Shown piece after piece: positions 16,774 to 26,971 of a stretch of DNA of 64,000 nucleotides (the stretch's first letter is position 1; the number at the start of each line of letters is the position of its first letter). Location: contig NZ_VOXD01000005.1 of NCBI RefSeq assembly GCF_008014675.1, forward strand, positions 62,001-126,000. Direction: 5' to 3'. This DNA is from Neolewinella aurantiaca. Lineage in GTDB: Bacteria > Bacteroidota > Bacteroidia > Chitinophagales > Saprospiraceae. Both the position numbers and the translations under genes were made by a program. Under the pieces are notes generated by a model, which was given only the letters and a program-made list of their open reading frames with translations, did not search any database and was not told where the DNA came from.

Positions 16774-18105
16774 CTAGAGCCAGGGCTGGCCACTCAGCTC
16801 CATTAAACCGATGTAAGCCTGAGTTTGCTCATATTCTGCCTGAGCGAGCCGGCGCTCAATGGCCAGGCGTTGAATGCGTACTTGCCGCAACTCAAACTGA
16901 TTGATTACACCGCTACGGTATAGTTCGTCGGCCAGCGCGAAATTTTCTTCGGCCAGCATCAGGTTCTCCTGTTCTACCCTGGCCTGTTCAACGTAGTATT
17001 CGTACTGTTGGTAATTCAGGTACATTTCATTTTTCGTGGAGAGCGAAGCCTGGTCGTAGCCCAACCGGGCGACGGTGGCGCTAAATTTCGCCACCTCAAT
17101 GTTTCTGTTTACGCGGTTACCGTCAAAAATATTCAGACTTGCGGACAGGCCGATAAAAGGGCTGAATGACCGGTTACTCGTCAGGAAGCCAGAGTTCGAG
17201 CTGAGGTAGCTGAAGTTGTATCCTGAACTCAGGTCGAGCGTAGGCTTACGTTCTGCTTCGGCGAGGGCGATCTCTCTTTCGGCGATGGCGACCTCCTTGG
17301 CGGAATACTGCAGATCAGGGTTTGACGCGAGAGCCAGTTCTGTCCATTGTTCGTAAGCCAACATCCCCTCCGGCATCAGGAAAGAGGTATCGACCGTTAC
17401 CGGCATGGTAGATTCTCGGTTAAGGTCCCGGTTCAGTGAACCCGCCACGATATCATACTGCAAAAGTGCCAGGTTACGGGAATTGATTAACTCGTTGAGA
17501 TCGGTCTTTGCCTGGAGTACATCGAGGCGGGTAGCAGATCCGATGGTCAGCTTAGCTTCGGTCAGTTCAAGTAAGTCCGTCAGGTAATTGAGATCCTCTT
17601 CAAGAATAGAAATCAATCGTGCCTGAAGGACGAGTTCCTGATACGCGCGGGAAATGTCGGCGGTAAGCTGCAGTGCTTCTCGGTTCCGGGCCAGAACGGC
17701 CAACTCGAATTCGTCCTGGAGCTGATCTTTCCGCAGAAACATCGCCTTACCGTCGTACAACGTCCAGTCTGCCTGAATGCTGGCGTTTAGTCTTTTATCA
17801 ACCCCACCGGTAATCACGTTTTCCCGCCCGTCGAGGAACGTCTGGGTTGCATTATCCAGGCTAAAGGTTCCACCTCCGGCGGCAGTGATGGAGGGGAGCA
17901 TTCCCGCAGCCCCTGCTCCGGTATTGGCTTTAGCCGATAGCGCAAGCGCGTCCGCGGTCATGAGGCCGAGGTTTTCTCTCAGGCCAATTTCCACGGCTTC
18001 TTCCAGGCTGAGGTACTGAGCACCGAGTATTGTTGGCAACAAACCGAGGCAAGCTGCGAGAAGCAGCCGTGAGACAATGGTCAGACGTCTGAATTTTAAT
18101 ATCAT
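16774..18105 (-). CDS. TolC family outer membrane efflux protein
   Basis: The 443-residue protein has a signal peptide (LLLAACLGLLPTILGAQ) and two repeats of the OEP family, with long helices such as AVEIGLRENLGLMTADALAL and the SATRLDVLQAKTDLNELINS segment. It forms the outer-membrane channel of the RND system encoded directly upstream. Its start codon overlaps the last base of the pump gene, so it is translationally coupled as the third gene of the operon. Confidence 0.92.
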   Translation of the reverse strand: MILKFRRLTIVSRLLLAACLGLLPTILGAQYLSLEEAVEIGLRENLGLMTADALALSAKANTGAGAAGMLPSITAAGGGTFSLDNATQTFLDGRENVITGGVDKRLNASIQADWTLYDGKAMFLRKDQLQDEFELAVLARNREALQLTADISRAYQELVLQARLISILEEDLNYLTDLLELTEAKLTIGSATRLDVLQAKTDLNELINSRNLALLQYDIVAGSLNRDLNRESTMPVTVDTSFLMPEGMLAYEQWTELALASNPDLQYSAKEVAIAEREIALAEAERKPTLDLSSGYNFSYLSSNSGFLTSNRSFSPFIGLSASLNIFDGNRVNRNIEVAKFSATVARLGYDQASLSTKNEMYLNYQQYEYYVEQARVEQENLMLAEENFALADELYRSGVINQFELRQVRIQRLAIERRLAQAEYEQTQAYIGLMELSGQPWL

Positions 18106-21100
18106 TACGCTTGGCTTTCTCCCACTTTTTTACGGGAAATCAATAAATACATAGAAGGGATCAGGTACAGGGTGAGCAACAGCGAGAACATCAACCCACC
18201 AATGATGGCAACCCCCATAGGAATCCTCGATGTCGACGCGGAACCCAAAGCGAGGGCAATCGGTAGTGTTCCCAGCACCGTTGCCAGTGAGGTCATCAGG
18301 ATGGGCCGCAAACGGGAAGCCGATGCACTCAGGATCGCCTCTCTTTTTGAGGTGGCGGTCTCTAGCTGCTGGTTGGCGAATTCAACGATCAGGATGCCGT
18401 TTTTGGTTACGATACCGATAAGAACAATGATTCCAATCTGAGAGAAAATATTCAGGGTATTGCCCAACAGGTGCAGGCTCAGCAACGCTCCCAGAATAGC
18501 AAGTGGTACCGTGACCATAATGATGATCGGGTCGACGTAAGATTCGAACTGAGCGGCCAGCGTCAGGAATACCAGCAATAAAGCCAGGCCGAAGGCAAAG
18601 AGCAGGCCACTGGAGCTTTCCTCTAATTCTTTCGAACTTCCGGAAAGAGAAGTGGAGAACGACTCGTCCAGCAGGTCATCGGCAATTTTGTCCATTTCCG
18701 AGATACCCATCCCAATGGTGTAACCATCGTTCAGGCCGGCGTTGATTGTAGCAGACACGTAGCGGTTGTAACGGAACAACTGTGGTGGAGAGGAAGTCTC
18801 TTCCAGGTTAACCACTTCCGAAAGTTTCACCAGCCGGCCATTGTCGGCACGGACATTAGACGTGGTCAGGTCAAGCGGTTCATCCCGGAACAGCCGTCCG
18901 GCCTCACCGATGACTTCGTACTGTTTACCGTCACGAATGAAATAACCGTAGCGCTGCCCCGCAAAGAAGAGTTGCAGGGTACTGGCAACGTCGAGCACGG
19001 AAACTCCAAGCGTCCGTGCTTTTTCGCGATCGATCGTAACCGTTAACTCCGGTTTCGTGAACTTGAGGTTTATGTCCACTACGCTGAAGGCGGGGTTATC
19101 CTCAGCTTTGCTGAGGAAATCCGGGAGTACTTCTTTAAGCTTTTCCAGCGTGGGTGCTTGTAGTACGTACTGTACCGGAAGGGCTCCACGAGACCTGGTG
19201 ACCTCAATGGTTTGAGCCTGAACGGCAAACGCGCGGGCAAAGTTTTTCTCGGCCAGCAAGGGTGCTACACTGCTGACGATTTCCTGCTGCGAACGCTCCC
19301 GCTCTCCCGGACTCGTCAGGTTCGTGAATACAAACCCGGAGTTTACGGAAGTGGAAGACCCGAAGCCGGGGGAAGTAACGGAAATGTAAGCTCTGATTTC
19401 CGGAATAGTATCCAGAATATTGAGCAATTCCAGCATGTACTCATCCATTAATTCATAGCTGGTTCCCTCAGGTGCGGTGGCAATTACCCGGAAAGCTCCC
19501 TTGTCTTCCATCGGTGCGAGCTCAGACGGGATGGCCATGGCTACGAAGTAAATCCCCACGAAGGCAGCAACGATGACCAACGGAGAAATCCACTTCACCC
19601 GCAGGTAGGAAGCAAGACTGGATCGGTAGATGCTGGTCATCCCCACAAAGAACCGTTCCGTGACGCGGTAAAAAGCGTTGTGCTTTTCCCTTTTCTTCAG
19701 CATCCGCGAAGAAAGCATCGGAGTCAGCGTCAGGGAGACAAAAGTGGATATTACAATGGCCCCGCCCACCACAAAGCCAAACTCCCGGAAGAGCCTTCCC
19801 GATAAACCGGAAAGGAAAATCACCGGCATAAACACCGCAATCAACGTAACGGAAGTAGCTATAATCGCAAAGAAAATCTCCTTGGCTCCTTCGTGTGCGG
19901 CAGCCATCGGTTCCATTCCTTCTTCAATCTTCTGGTAAATATTTTCCAGCATTACGATGGCATCGTCTACCACCAATCCTGTGGAAAGTACGATACCAAG
20001 CAGGGTGAGAATATTGATCGAATAATCCATCACGTACAGGACGAAGAAGGCGCCCAACAGGGAAATCGGCATCACGAGAACCGGAATGAGCGTTGTCCGC
20101 CAATCCCGCAGGAAGGCGAAAATCACCAATACTACCAGACCAAAAGCGATGAAAATGGTGTTCTGAACTTCGTCGATCGCAGCTCTGATGGGTTCTGTAT
20201 TGTCGAATGCATATCCAACCCTGATGTCCTCTGGCAACTCTTTTTCAATCCGGGCGACCCTCTCGTAGATGTCATCGGCGATTTCAATATAGTTGGCACC
20301 TGGCTGCGGGGTGATCGCAACTCCAACCATGGGGATGATTCCCTTGCCCCGCAATACCGTTCTTTTGTTCTGTGCTTCGATCTTCGCAACCCCGACGTCT
20401 TTGAGCCGAATGATTGTTCCTTCCCGTTCGGTGATGATCAGATCGTTGAACTGCTCCTCGGTTTCCAACCGGCCGTATGTTCTGATGGTCAGTTCCTGGC
20501 GGTAACCTTCAATTTTACCGGTCGGCAACTCTACATTTTCCCGGCTCAGTGCGTCGCGTATATCTGTGGGTGCGATCTCCAGCGCAGCCATTTTACCGGG
20601 GTCCAGGTTCAACCGCATCGAATACACTTTCGAACCCCATATTCTGATGCTTGCAATTCCCTTCACGGTCTGCAGCCTTTCCTTAAAAAGCTTATCGGCC
20701 ATATCCGTAAGGTCGAGCAACGATCGGTTATTAGACTGAAGGGTCAGCGCCATAATGGTTGTTGCATCCGCATCCGCTTTATTTACGATGGGAGGTTCCA
20801 CATCCGGAGGTAAAGACCTGATGGCGCGGGAGACCCGGTCACGCACGTCGTTAGCGGCTGCTTCGAGGTCAACGTCCAGTTCAAACTCCACAGTTACCGT
20901 AGAGCGGCCGTCGGAGCTCACCGAAGAGATTGTACGGATTCCGGAGATACCGTTGATGTTTTCCTCGAGAGGCTCCGTAATCTGCGATTCCATCACGTCT
21001 GCATTCGCTCCCGGGTAGTTGGCGACGACAGAAATAATGGGCGGATCTACAGAAGGGTATTCCCGGACTCCCAGGTAAGTGAAACCGATGAAGCCAAAAA

Positions 21101-21170
21101 TGATCACAACGATCGATAAGACGGAGGAAAGTACCGGCCTTTCGATATTAAGGGAAGAAAGATTCATCAA
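18105..21170 (-). CDS. RND efflux pump permease (AcrB/MdtC-like, HAE1 type)
   Basis: The 1021-residue protein has the full RND architecture: a first helix, a large periplasmic porter domain with PSVDPPIISVVANYPGA, six more helices including the proton-relay GLVVDDAIVMLENI (two adjacent aspartates), then the repeat of this plan. It starts MMNLSSLNIERPVLSSVL, which fits a multidrug or hydrophobic-compound exporter and not a heavy-metal one. It overlaps the adaptor gene by 4 bp (ATGA) and tolC by 1 bp. Confidence 0.95.
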   Translation of the reverse strand: MMNLSSLNIERPVLSSVLSIVVIIFGFIGFTYLGVREYPSVDPPIISVVANYPGANADVMESQITEPLEENINGISGIRTISSVSSDGRSTVTVEFELDVDLEAAANDVRDRVSRAIRSLPPDVEPPIVNKADADATTIMALTLQSNNRSLLDLTDMADKLFKERLQTVKGIASIRIWGSKVYSMRLNLDPGKMAALEIAPTDIRDALSRENVELPTGKIEGYRQELTIRTYGRLETEEQFNDLIITEREGTIIRLKDVGVAKIEAQNKRTVLRGKGIIPMVGVAITPQPGANYIEIADDIYERVARIEKELPEDIRVGYAFDNTEPIRAAIDEVQNTIFIAFGLVVLVIFAFLRDWRTTLIPVLVMPISLLGAFFVLYVMDYSINILTLLGIVLSTGLVVDDAIVMLENIYQKIEEGMEPMAAAHEGAKEIFFAIIATSVTLIAVFMPVIFLSGLSGRLFREFGFVVGGAIVISTFVSLTLTPMLSSRMLKKREKHNAFYRVTERFFVGMTSIYRSSLASYLRVKWISPLVIVAAFVGIYFVAMAIPSELAPMEDKGAFRVIATAPEGTSYELMDEYMLELLNILDTIPEIRAYISVTSPGFGSSTSVNSGFVFTNLTSPGERERSQQEIVSSVAPLLAEKNFARAFAVQAQTIEVTRSRGALPVQYVLQAPTLEKLKEVLPDFLSKAEDNPAFSVVDINLKFTKPELTVTIDREKARTLGVSVLDVASTLQLFFAGQRYGYFIRDGKQYEVIGEAGRLFRDEPLDLTTSNVRADNGRLVKLSEVVNLEETSSPPQLFRYNRYVSATINAGLNDGYTIGMGISEMDKIADDLLDESFSTSLSGSSKELEESSSGLLFAFGLALLLVFLTLAAQFESYVDPIIIMVTVPLAILGALLSLHLLGNTLNIFSQIGIIVLIGIVTKNGILIVEFANQQLETATSKREAILSASASRLRPILMTSLATVLGTLPIALALGSASTSRIPMGVAIIGGLMFSLLLTLYLIPSMYLLISRKKVGESQA

Positions 21171-22222
21171 CGGGCTTCTTTTAGTTTGGCTTTAACCTGC
21201 ATTCCGTCCGTAGCCCCCAGAATTCCGGTGACCAGTACAGAATCTCGTTCGGTGATACCGCCAAGAATTTGAACTGAAGTAGAAGTACGCATCCCGACTT
21301 CAACCGGCCGGGATTTCACCAGTCCGTTTTCGACCACCAGTACTTTCTGCCCTTCCAAAACCGGAATAATGGCTTCAGCCGGGATGAGCAATGAACCGCC
21401 TTTACTCTGGAGGCTGTACTGGACTTCGGCGTAACCGCCGGGCAAAAACAGGTTCTTTTTGTTCGACAAACGACACCGCATCCGCAACGAGCGGTTTTGC
21501 TCGTCCAGCGTCGGTGACACCAGGTAAACTTCAGCCCGGAAGGTATCCTTACTGGCGGGGATGGTGAAGGTTATCTCATCTCCGGTGGTAACCGTACCTG
21601 CCTGCTTTTCGGGAATAAAAAACTCCAGTTTTATGGGGTCCAGGCGGTGTAATTCCGCCATTCCTGTGCCCGGAGACACATAGGCGCCCTCACTCAGCAT
21701 TTTAACCCCTACCCTGCCGGAAAACGGGGCATAAACATTGGTTTTGGCAATCTGGGCATCCATCACCATGATGTCGGCAGCAATTACATCCGCAGCATTC
21801 TTCAGCCGGTCTACTTCCTCTGCCCTGATGGCCTGCAGGTCGCCCAGTTTCCGGGCTCGGGCGAGCTCAGATTTGGCGTAATCCAACTCTACTTCCAGTT
21901 TCTTTTTTTGCGCCTGAAGTTCCGCGTCGTTGATCTTGGCGAGCAACGCCCCTTTGGCTTTGTAAGCCCCTTCGGTGAAGTACAGTTTCTTGAGGTACCC
22001 CGAAGTCTCCGACGAGATCTGCACCTGATCTTCCGCTACAAAAGTTCCCGTAGAAGTCGACTGTTGTTGCAGGTCAGAGACTTCTGGCAAGACAACTTCG
22101 GCAACCAGGGTTGCCGGGCCCTTTTTCTCCGGTGCCGCAGTTTTGGCATCCTCGCTGCCGCAGGAAACCACTGCCAGCAGCCCCGCATACATCATCAGTA
22201 AACAAACTATTCTGGTAGTCAT
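21167..22222 (-). CDS. RND efflux periplasmic adaptor (membrane fusion protein)
   Basis: The 351-residue lipoprotein has the signal MTTRIVCLLMMYAGLLAVVSC. It continues with a lipoyl half-motif (GYLKKLYFTEGAYKAKGALLAKI), a coiled hairpin, the other half-motif (NVYAPFSGRVGVKMLSEGAYVS), and a beta-barrel and proximal domain ending AKLKEAR. It links the pump to TolC. It is the first gene of the operon, and no regulator gene lies beside it. Confidence 0.93.
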   Translation of the reverse strand: MTTRIVCLLMMYAGLLAVVSCGSEDAKTAAPEKKGPATLVAEVVLPEVSDLQQQSTSTGTFVAEDQVQISSETSGYLKKLYFTEGAYKAKGALLAKINDAELQAQKKKLEVELDYAKSELARARKLGDLQAIRAEEVDRLKNAADVIAADIMVMDAQIAKTNVYAPFSGRVGVKMLSEGAYVSPGTGMAELHRLDPIKLEFFIPEKQAGTVTTGDEITFTIPASKDTFRAEVYLVSPTLDEQNRSLRMRCRLSNKKNLFLPGGYAEVQYSLQSKGGSLLIPAEAIIPVLEGQKVLVVENGLVKSRPVEVGMRTSTSVQILGGITERDSVLVTGILGATDGMQVKAKLKEAR

Positions 22223-22894
22223 TGGATGTCGTTTTTAATAGCATCATTCAGTAGATCAACTGACGGCAAAGCGCTGGAACAAGGTTTTCTTCCGGGATGT
22301 TTAAGCCAAAAAACTGAAGGCCGGAATTTTCGCCGTGTATCGCTGACATTTTGGAGTCGCGCCAAGGTATTCAACTTATTGGCTTTGTACCGTAGTGCTA
22401 AAAAAAATAACAACACGTTTGCAATATGACCACCACAACGTCAGCAAATCCTGCTTGATATTACCTGTCTGAACAGGCATTGCTGACCCGGAAGCTGCAG
22501 GTTCCTGTTCGAACATCTTGCTTCAGGAGGCGCAAACGCAGGTGCAAAGAAAGGTTACGTCAAAACCACATTAACCATCCAACAATACGTACACTTGCCT
22601 GTCCTTACGCCCCGGCTAAGTAACTTTTACCTCCCACAACGCTCCAATGGGAGTGATTACAGGGTGCCATTCATCCGTCGGTTACGGGCGATCAAACGGT
22701 GACGTGAGTCATAAACGTCTTCCACTTAGGCGGTTTTGACGGTGTAAATGCGGGGCTAAAATTTACCGGTCTCTGCTGCACACTCATGCAACTTTCACCT
22801 TAGGATTTGTTGTGATGCCTCCGCCGCCGGAGCGGCAATAATTACATCTGTTCTTTCAGCCATCCTTCAGTAAAACCTCTAATTAAATTCCGAC
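22223..22894. other. Intergenic region, 672 bp
   Basis: The gap between the divergent RND operon and marC-like gene holds a diverged copy of the 16-bp repeat (22530), a small hairpin (CCTGTCTGAACAGG near 22466) and AT-rich promoter-like stretches. I see no convincing gene or remnant. Confidence 0.55.
22530..22545 (-). repeat. 16-bp repeat, diverged copy (3 mismatches)
   Basis: GCGCAAACGCAGGTGC keeps both ends of the repeat but not the NotI core. It lies upstream of, and points towards, the RND operon. Confidence 0.45.
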
Positions 22895-23515
22895 ATGGAA
22901 GACAATCTGACTTTTGCAATAACTGTGTTCACAGGCTTCTTTGCCATCACTAATCCTATATCAAACATGACGATCTTCTTATCGCTCACCGAAGGCGCAG
23001 ATAAGGAGACCAAGCGAAGCATCAATAAAAGAGCGAACATAACCGCTTTCATGATCGTGGCCATCTTCGTTCTGCTGGGGAAATTCATCTTCGAGATGTT
23101 TGACCTCAGTGTGCCTGCATTCAAAATAGCCGGAGGCATTCTCGTGTTTTTCATTGGCTTCGAAATGCTTCAGTCTAAAAAGTCCAATGTTAAAAACCTG
23201 AAAAATGTGAACGTCGACGAGAACATAGCTTTTTCCCCATTGGCCATCCCAATCCTGGCCGGACCAGGCACCATTGTTACGGCCATGAACTACGTCTCTG
23301 ATCCGACCTTCCTGAAAATCTGTATTGTTATCTGTATTTTTGGTCTCTTGTCTCTGACTACCTACTTCACGTTCCGCCTAAGCGATTTTGTAGTAAAGAC
23401 CCTGGGGACCAACGTCATTTCGGTAATCGGTAAGGTGATGGGTCTCATCATTGCTATTATCGGTACGGGAATGGTAATTGCCGGAATAAAGATCGCTTTC
23501 GATCTCTCAAGCTAA
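22895..23515 (+). CDS. MarC family integral membrane protein
   Basis: The 206-residue protein has six hydrophobic segments and the MarC/UPF0056 signatures TGFFAITNPISNMTIFLSLT and PLAIPILAGPGTIVTAM. The length fits the family. MarC proteins are membrane proteins of unknown substrate; they are not proven antibiotic pumps. It may be cotranscribed with the Kef genes 75 bp downstream. Confidence 0.92.
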   Translation: MEDNLTFAITVFTGFFAITNPISNMTIFLSLTEGADKETKRSINKRANITAFMIVAIFVLLGKFIFEMFDLSVPAFKIAGGILVFFIGFEMLQSKKSNVKNLKNVNVDENIAFSPLAIPILAGPGTIVTAMNYVSDPTFLKICIVICIFGLLSLTTYFTFRLSDFVVKTLGTNVISVIGKVMGLIIAIIGTGMVIAGIKIAFDLSS

Positions 23516-23590
23516 AGCAACCACCGCGCCTCTCTCCCCCTACAGGAAGTTTAGCTCCTTCCCCTAATTCTATCGTAAACCAGCCTGCTG

Positions 23591-24196
23591 ATGAAAAGAA
23601 TATTAATCCTGTTTGCACACCCGAAATTCGAACAGTCGCGGGCAAACAGAATGCTCGTAAACAAAATCCAGGGGGATAGCACGTTGACCTTCCACGATTT
23701 GTACGAACGGTACCCCCATTTTCACATCGACGTGAATTTCGAAAAAGAACTCCTGCTCGAGCATGACGTAGTAATCTGGCATCACCCGTTGTACTGGTAC
23801 AGTTGCCCGCCGCTCATGAAACAGTGGATAGACATGGTACTGGAATACGGCTGGGCTTACGGCCCCGGAGGCGATGCACTACAGTCTAAAAAGTGCCTTC
23901 AGGTCATCACCACCGGCGGCACCAAAAAAGTGTACTGTTCCGAAGGGAAAAACGTTTACTCTGTCAACCAGTTCCTGCGCCCCTTCGAGCAAACCGCCCG
24001 ACTCTGCGGCATGCAATACCTCCCTCCTTACGCCGTAATGGGAACCCATAGCCTCTCCGAAATCGAACTGGAATCTCACGCCGATCAGTACCTGCAAATC
24101 ATAGATTGCCTGAAAAACGGTCAGCCCGTAGCCAACCTGAGCGAATGTGTCTTTCAGGACGATATCCCCCAGTTTAACTCCAATACTTTATCATGA
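23591..24196 (+). CDS. NAD(P)H oxidoreductase, KefF/MdaB-like
   Basis: The 201-residue flavodoxin-fold protein starts MKRILILFAHPKFEQSRANR and carries the HPLYWYSCPPLMKQWIDMVL and WAYGPGG segments of the KefF/NQO family. KefF binds FMN and activates the KefC antiporter. Its stop codon overlaps the start of the KefC-like gene by 4 bp, which strongly supports a regulatory-subunit role. Confidence 0.9.
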   Translation: MKRILILFAHPKFEQSRANRMLVNKIQGDSTLTFHDLYERYPHFHIDVNFEKELLLEHDVVIWHHPLYWYSCPPLMKQWIDMVLEYGWAYGPGGDALQSKKCLQVITTGGTKKVYCSEGKNVYSVNQFLRPFEQTARLCGMQYLPPYAVMGTHSLSEIELESHADQYLQIIDCLKNGQPVANLSECVFQDDIPQFNSNTLS

Positions 24197-26067
24197 CCGG
24201 CAGCATACTTTTCGAAGCAATCGTTTTCCTCGCCGGCGCCGTCATCTGCGTTCCTCTCGCCAAGCGATTCGGCCTCAGTTCCGTGCTCGGTTACCTGATT
24301 GCGGGGATCGTGATAGGGCCATTCCTCTTAGGCTTCGTCGGGGAAGAAGGTGAAAACATCATGCACTTCGCAGAATTCGGAGTAGTCATGATGCTGTTCC
24401 TAATCGGACTCGAGATCGAGCCTAAGAACTTCTGGCAGATGCGAAAAACGATCGTAGGAATGGGCGGAGCCCAGGTCGGCGGAACCATGCTGGTCTCTTT
24501 TCTTCTGTTTCAGTTATTTGATTTCGACTGGACGGTCTCTCTGACTTTTTCCATGGCTGTTGCCCTGTCATCCACCGCAATAACGCTGCAAAGCCTCAAA
24601 GAGAATGGTCAGTTCAATACGACCTACGGTGCATCGTCTTTCTCGATACTACTGTTTCAGGACATTATCGTTATTCTGATGCTCGGTATGCTTCCCCTGC
24701 TGGCCGATACTGACAGCAATACTGTTACCGACGACCATGGCACGGCTTCCAGTTTGCTCGACAACCTTCCTATGGGCTTCCAAACCCTGGCCATCGTTGC
24801 CTCAGTGATCATTGTAGTTCTGGCTGGCCGGTACCTGTTCGTTCCTATGCTGAGAGGAGTAGCTAACACCAGAGTCAGAGAGCTCCTCACCGCATCTGCT
24901 TTGCTGATCGTACTGGGGATTGCCTTTCTGATGGAAATGGTGGGGCTGAGCCCTGCCCTGGGGGCTTTCCTTGGGGGTGTAGTACTGGCAAACAGCGAAT
25001 TCAAACACGAGTTGGAGAGCACCCTGGAACCCTTCAAGGACCTGCTGCTCGGTCTCTTCTTCATGGCGGTAGGTGCTTCGATCAATTTCATCGTGATCAG
25101 CGAAAACCCCGTAATGGTAACCAGTCTCGTTATTGGGGTGATCGCCCTGAAAGCAATTGTACTGTACGCGGTCGCGGTAATCTTTAAACTGAAAATGGAC
25201 CAGCGGCTGCTCCTTACCGTCGGCCTTGCCCAAATCGGTGAATTCGCCTTCGTGCTGCTTTCCTTTGCTTTTCAGATAAAAATCCTCGATAAGGTTCAGT
25301 TAGATCTCATGTCGGTAGTTACAGCAATTACGATGACCCTCACACCGGTACTTGCGATTGTAAACGAACGTTTCATCCTTCCCCACTTCGGGACCAAAGC
25401 CATAGACGACCGGCCGATGGACGAGATCGGAGAAGCAAACAAGGTAATTCTCGTAGGTTTTGGTCACTTCGGGAGCACCGTAGGCAGATTCCTCAGAGCG
25501 TACGGTGTTGAGCCTACCATTTTGGATTTCGACTCCAACCGTGTTGACCTCCTCCGGAAAATGGGCTTCAAAGTCTATTACGGTGACGCTACCAGGCTCG
25601 ACTTGCTGAAATCAGCAGGAATTGAAAATGCGGATATCCTGATCAGTGCTGTAGACAGCCCTGAGATAACGTTCAACCTGGTTAAGGGTGTCAAAAAATA
25701 TTACCCCAACGTAAAACTGATGGTTAGGGCAAAAAACCGCTACGACGCCTACGAATTACTGGACCTCGGCGTAGAAAACATCTACCGGGAGTCGCTCGAC
25801 ACCTCCGTCAAAATGGCAAGCGACGTTCTGGCACAAATGGGATTCAGAAGGTACACCATATCCCGACAGGCTGAAATCTTCAAAACCCAGGATGAAGAAA
25901 GTATGAGAAGACTTGCCGCGCTGCCCAACGACGGCGAATCCTACATATTCAAGGCCCGGGAAGAAATGGCCCAGCAGGAAAAGTTACTCGAAGAAGACCT
26001 CAAGCGCGGGCAGATCACCAACGATAACCACTGGGACAGCGAGCAAATGAGGATGATCATAGAATAA
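24193..26067 (+). CDS. KefB/KefC-type glutathione-regulated potassium efflux protein
   Basis: The 624-residue protein has a monovalent cation:proton antiporter domain of about 12 helices (residues 1-380), with GLEIEPKNFW and LGAFLGGVVLANSEF motifs. A cytoplasmic TrkA-N/RCK domain follows (VILVGFGHFGSTVGRFL, GDATRLDLLKSAGI). The family exports potassium under electrophile stress and acidifies the cytoplasm. Coupling to the upstream KefF-like gene supports the assignment. A charged C-terminal tail (EEMAQQEKLLEEDLKR) follows the RCK domain. Confidence 0.93.
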   Translation: MTGSILFEAIVFLAGAVICVPLAKRFGLSSVLGYLIAGIVIGPFLLGFVGEEGENIMHFAEFGVVMMLFLIGLEIEPKNFWQMRKTIVGMGGAQVGGTMLVSFLLFQLFDFDWTVSLTFSMAVALSSTAITLQSLKENGQFNTTYGASSFSILLFQDIIVILMLGMLPLLADTDSNTVTDDHGTASSLLDNLPMGFQTLAIVASVIIVVLAGRYLFVPMLRGVANTRVRELLTASALLIVLGIAFLMEMVGLSPALGAFLGGVVLANSEFKHELESTLEPFKDLLLGLFFMAVGASINFIVISENPVMVTSLVIGVIALKAIVLYAVAVIFKLKMDQRLLLTVGLAQIGEFAFVLLSFAFQIKILDKVQLDLMSVVTAITMTLTPVLAIVNERFILPHFGTKAIDDRPMDEIGEANKVILVGFGHFGSTVGRFLRAYGVEPTILDFDSNRVDLLRKMGFKVYYGDATRLDLLKSAGIENADILISAVDSPEITFNLVKGVKKYYPNVKLMVRAKNRYDAYELLDLGVENIYRESLDTSVKMASDVLAQMGFRRYTISRQAEIFKTQDEESMRRLAALPNDGESYIFKAREEMAQQEKLLEEDLKRGQITNDNHWDSEQMRMIIE

Positions 26068-26164
26068 ACACCCACCATTGCCGGGGGGCTCCGCCGGCGG
26101 ATAAAGCGAAAAGCTGCCTTGCCCGGAAACAGCAACACAGCGGTTACTATACCTAAGTCAACCC

Positions 26165-26971
26165 CTACCGGATCAATCGAAAACCAAGGTGATTCAACCC
26201 GCTGTCGGCGGGAGTGAACTGGCGTTGTTTAAAGTCAAATCCGGTACAATAGCTGGTGCTGCACAGAAAAGAACCTCCCTTAATAACCGATTCCTGAGTG
26301 GCCGTTTTTTTGGTTGCGGTCCACTCCCACACGTTTCCGCTGATATCGTATAGCCCGTTCGCTGCCGGAGGAAAAGATTTCACCGGAGCAATTCCCGGAA
26401 AGCCATCCAGCACATTGTCTTCGTAGGGAAACGGTCCTTGCCACCAGTTACCGGGGTATTTGCCGTCTGGCACCATTTCCTCTCCCCAGGGGAAGCTGGG
26501 GTACTGCCCCCCCTGGCTGGCCGCCCAGATCCATTCTTCTTCGGTGGGTAACTTTTTACCGATCCAGTCGGCGTAAGCATTGACGTCGCGCAGCGAGAGC
26601 TGAGTAACGGGGTGGTCGGGGGCAGCAGGCATCGAGTCCGGCCCCAGCGGAAAGCGCCAGGTTGCACTGTCGACCGGCATCCAGCTGAGGCTGTCTTTAT
26701 TGAACACCCCGGACCATCCGAAGTCTTCTGCTTCGGTAACGTACCCCGTTGCGTCCACGAATTTCGCGAACGCGGCCGTAGTTACTTCGGTAGCATCCAT
26801 CAGGAAGCCGGGCTGATCTGCGCCGTCGCCTGCAATCCAAACCATTCCTTCGGGAACATCCGCCGGAGGCAGCTTTTTCACTGCTCCTTCGCAACCAGTT
26901 ATTGTACCTGCGGCCGCGCCCAAAATGACGCACATCGTAACAAGCCTTATGCTGTATTTAATGATTTTCAT
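26165..26971 (-). CDS. Formylglycine-generating-enzyme-like lipoprotein (SUMF1 domain)
   Basis: The 268-residue protein has a lipoprotein signal ending AAAGTITGC and an FGE-sulfatase fold starting PEGMVWIAGDGADQPGF. It has NAYADWIGKKLPTEEEWIWAA, the NVWEWTATK block and GGSFLCSTSYCTGF. The two cysteines four residues apart match the active-site pair of true formylglycine-generating enzymes, so it could oxidise a cysteine of a sulfatase or similar protein, but no sulfatase gene is in the window. A one-mismatch copy of the 16-bp repeat encodes part of the signal peptide. Confidence 0.88.
   Translation of the reverse strand: MKIIKYSIRLVTMCVILGAAAGTITGCEGAVKKLPPADVPEGMVWIAGDGADQPGFLMDATEVTTAAFAKFVDATGYVTEAEDFGWSGVFNKDSLSWMPVDSATWRFPLGPDSMPAAPDHPVTQLSLRDVNAYADWIGKKLPTEEEWIWAASQGGQYPSFPWGEEMVPDGKYPGNWWQGPFPYEDNVLDGFPGIAPVKSFPPAANGLYDISGNVWEWTATKKTATQESVIKGGSFLCSTSYCTGFDFKQRQFTPADSGLNHLGFRLIR
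26904..26919 (+). repeat. 16-bp repeat, one mismatch, in a signal peptide
   Basis: GTACCTGCGGCCGCGC differs from the consensus at one base. On the coding (minus) strand it reads GAAAGT in the signal peptide of the SUMF1-domain lipoprotein. Confidence 0.8.
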
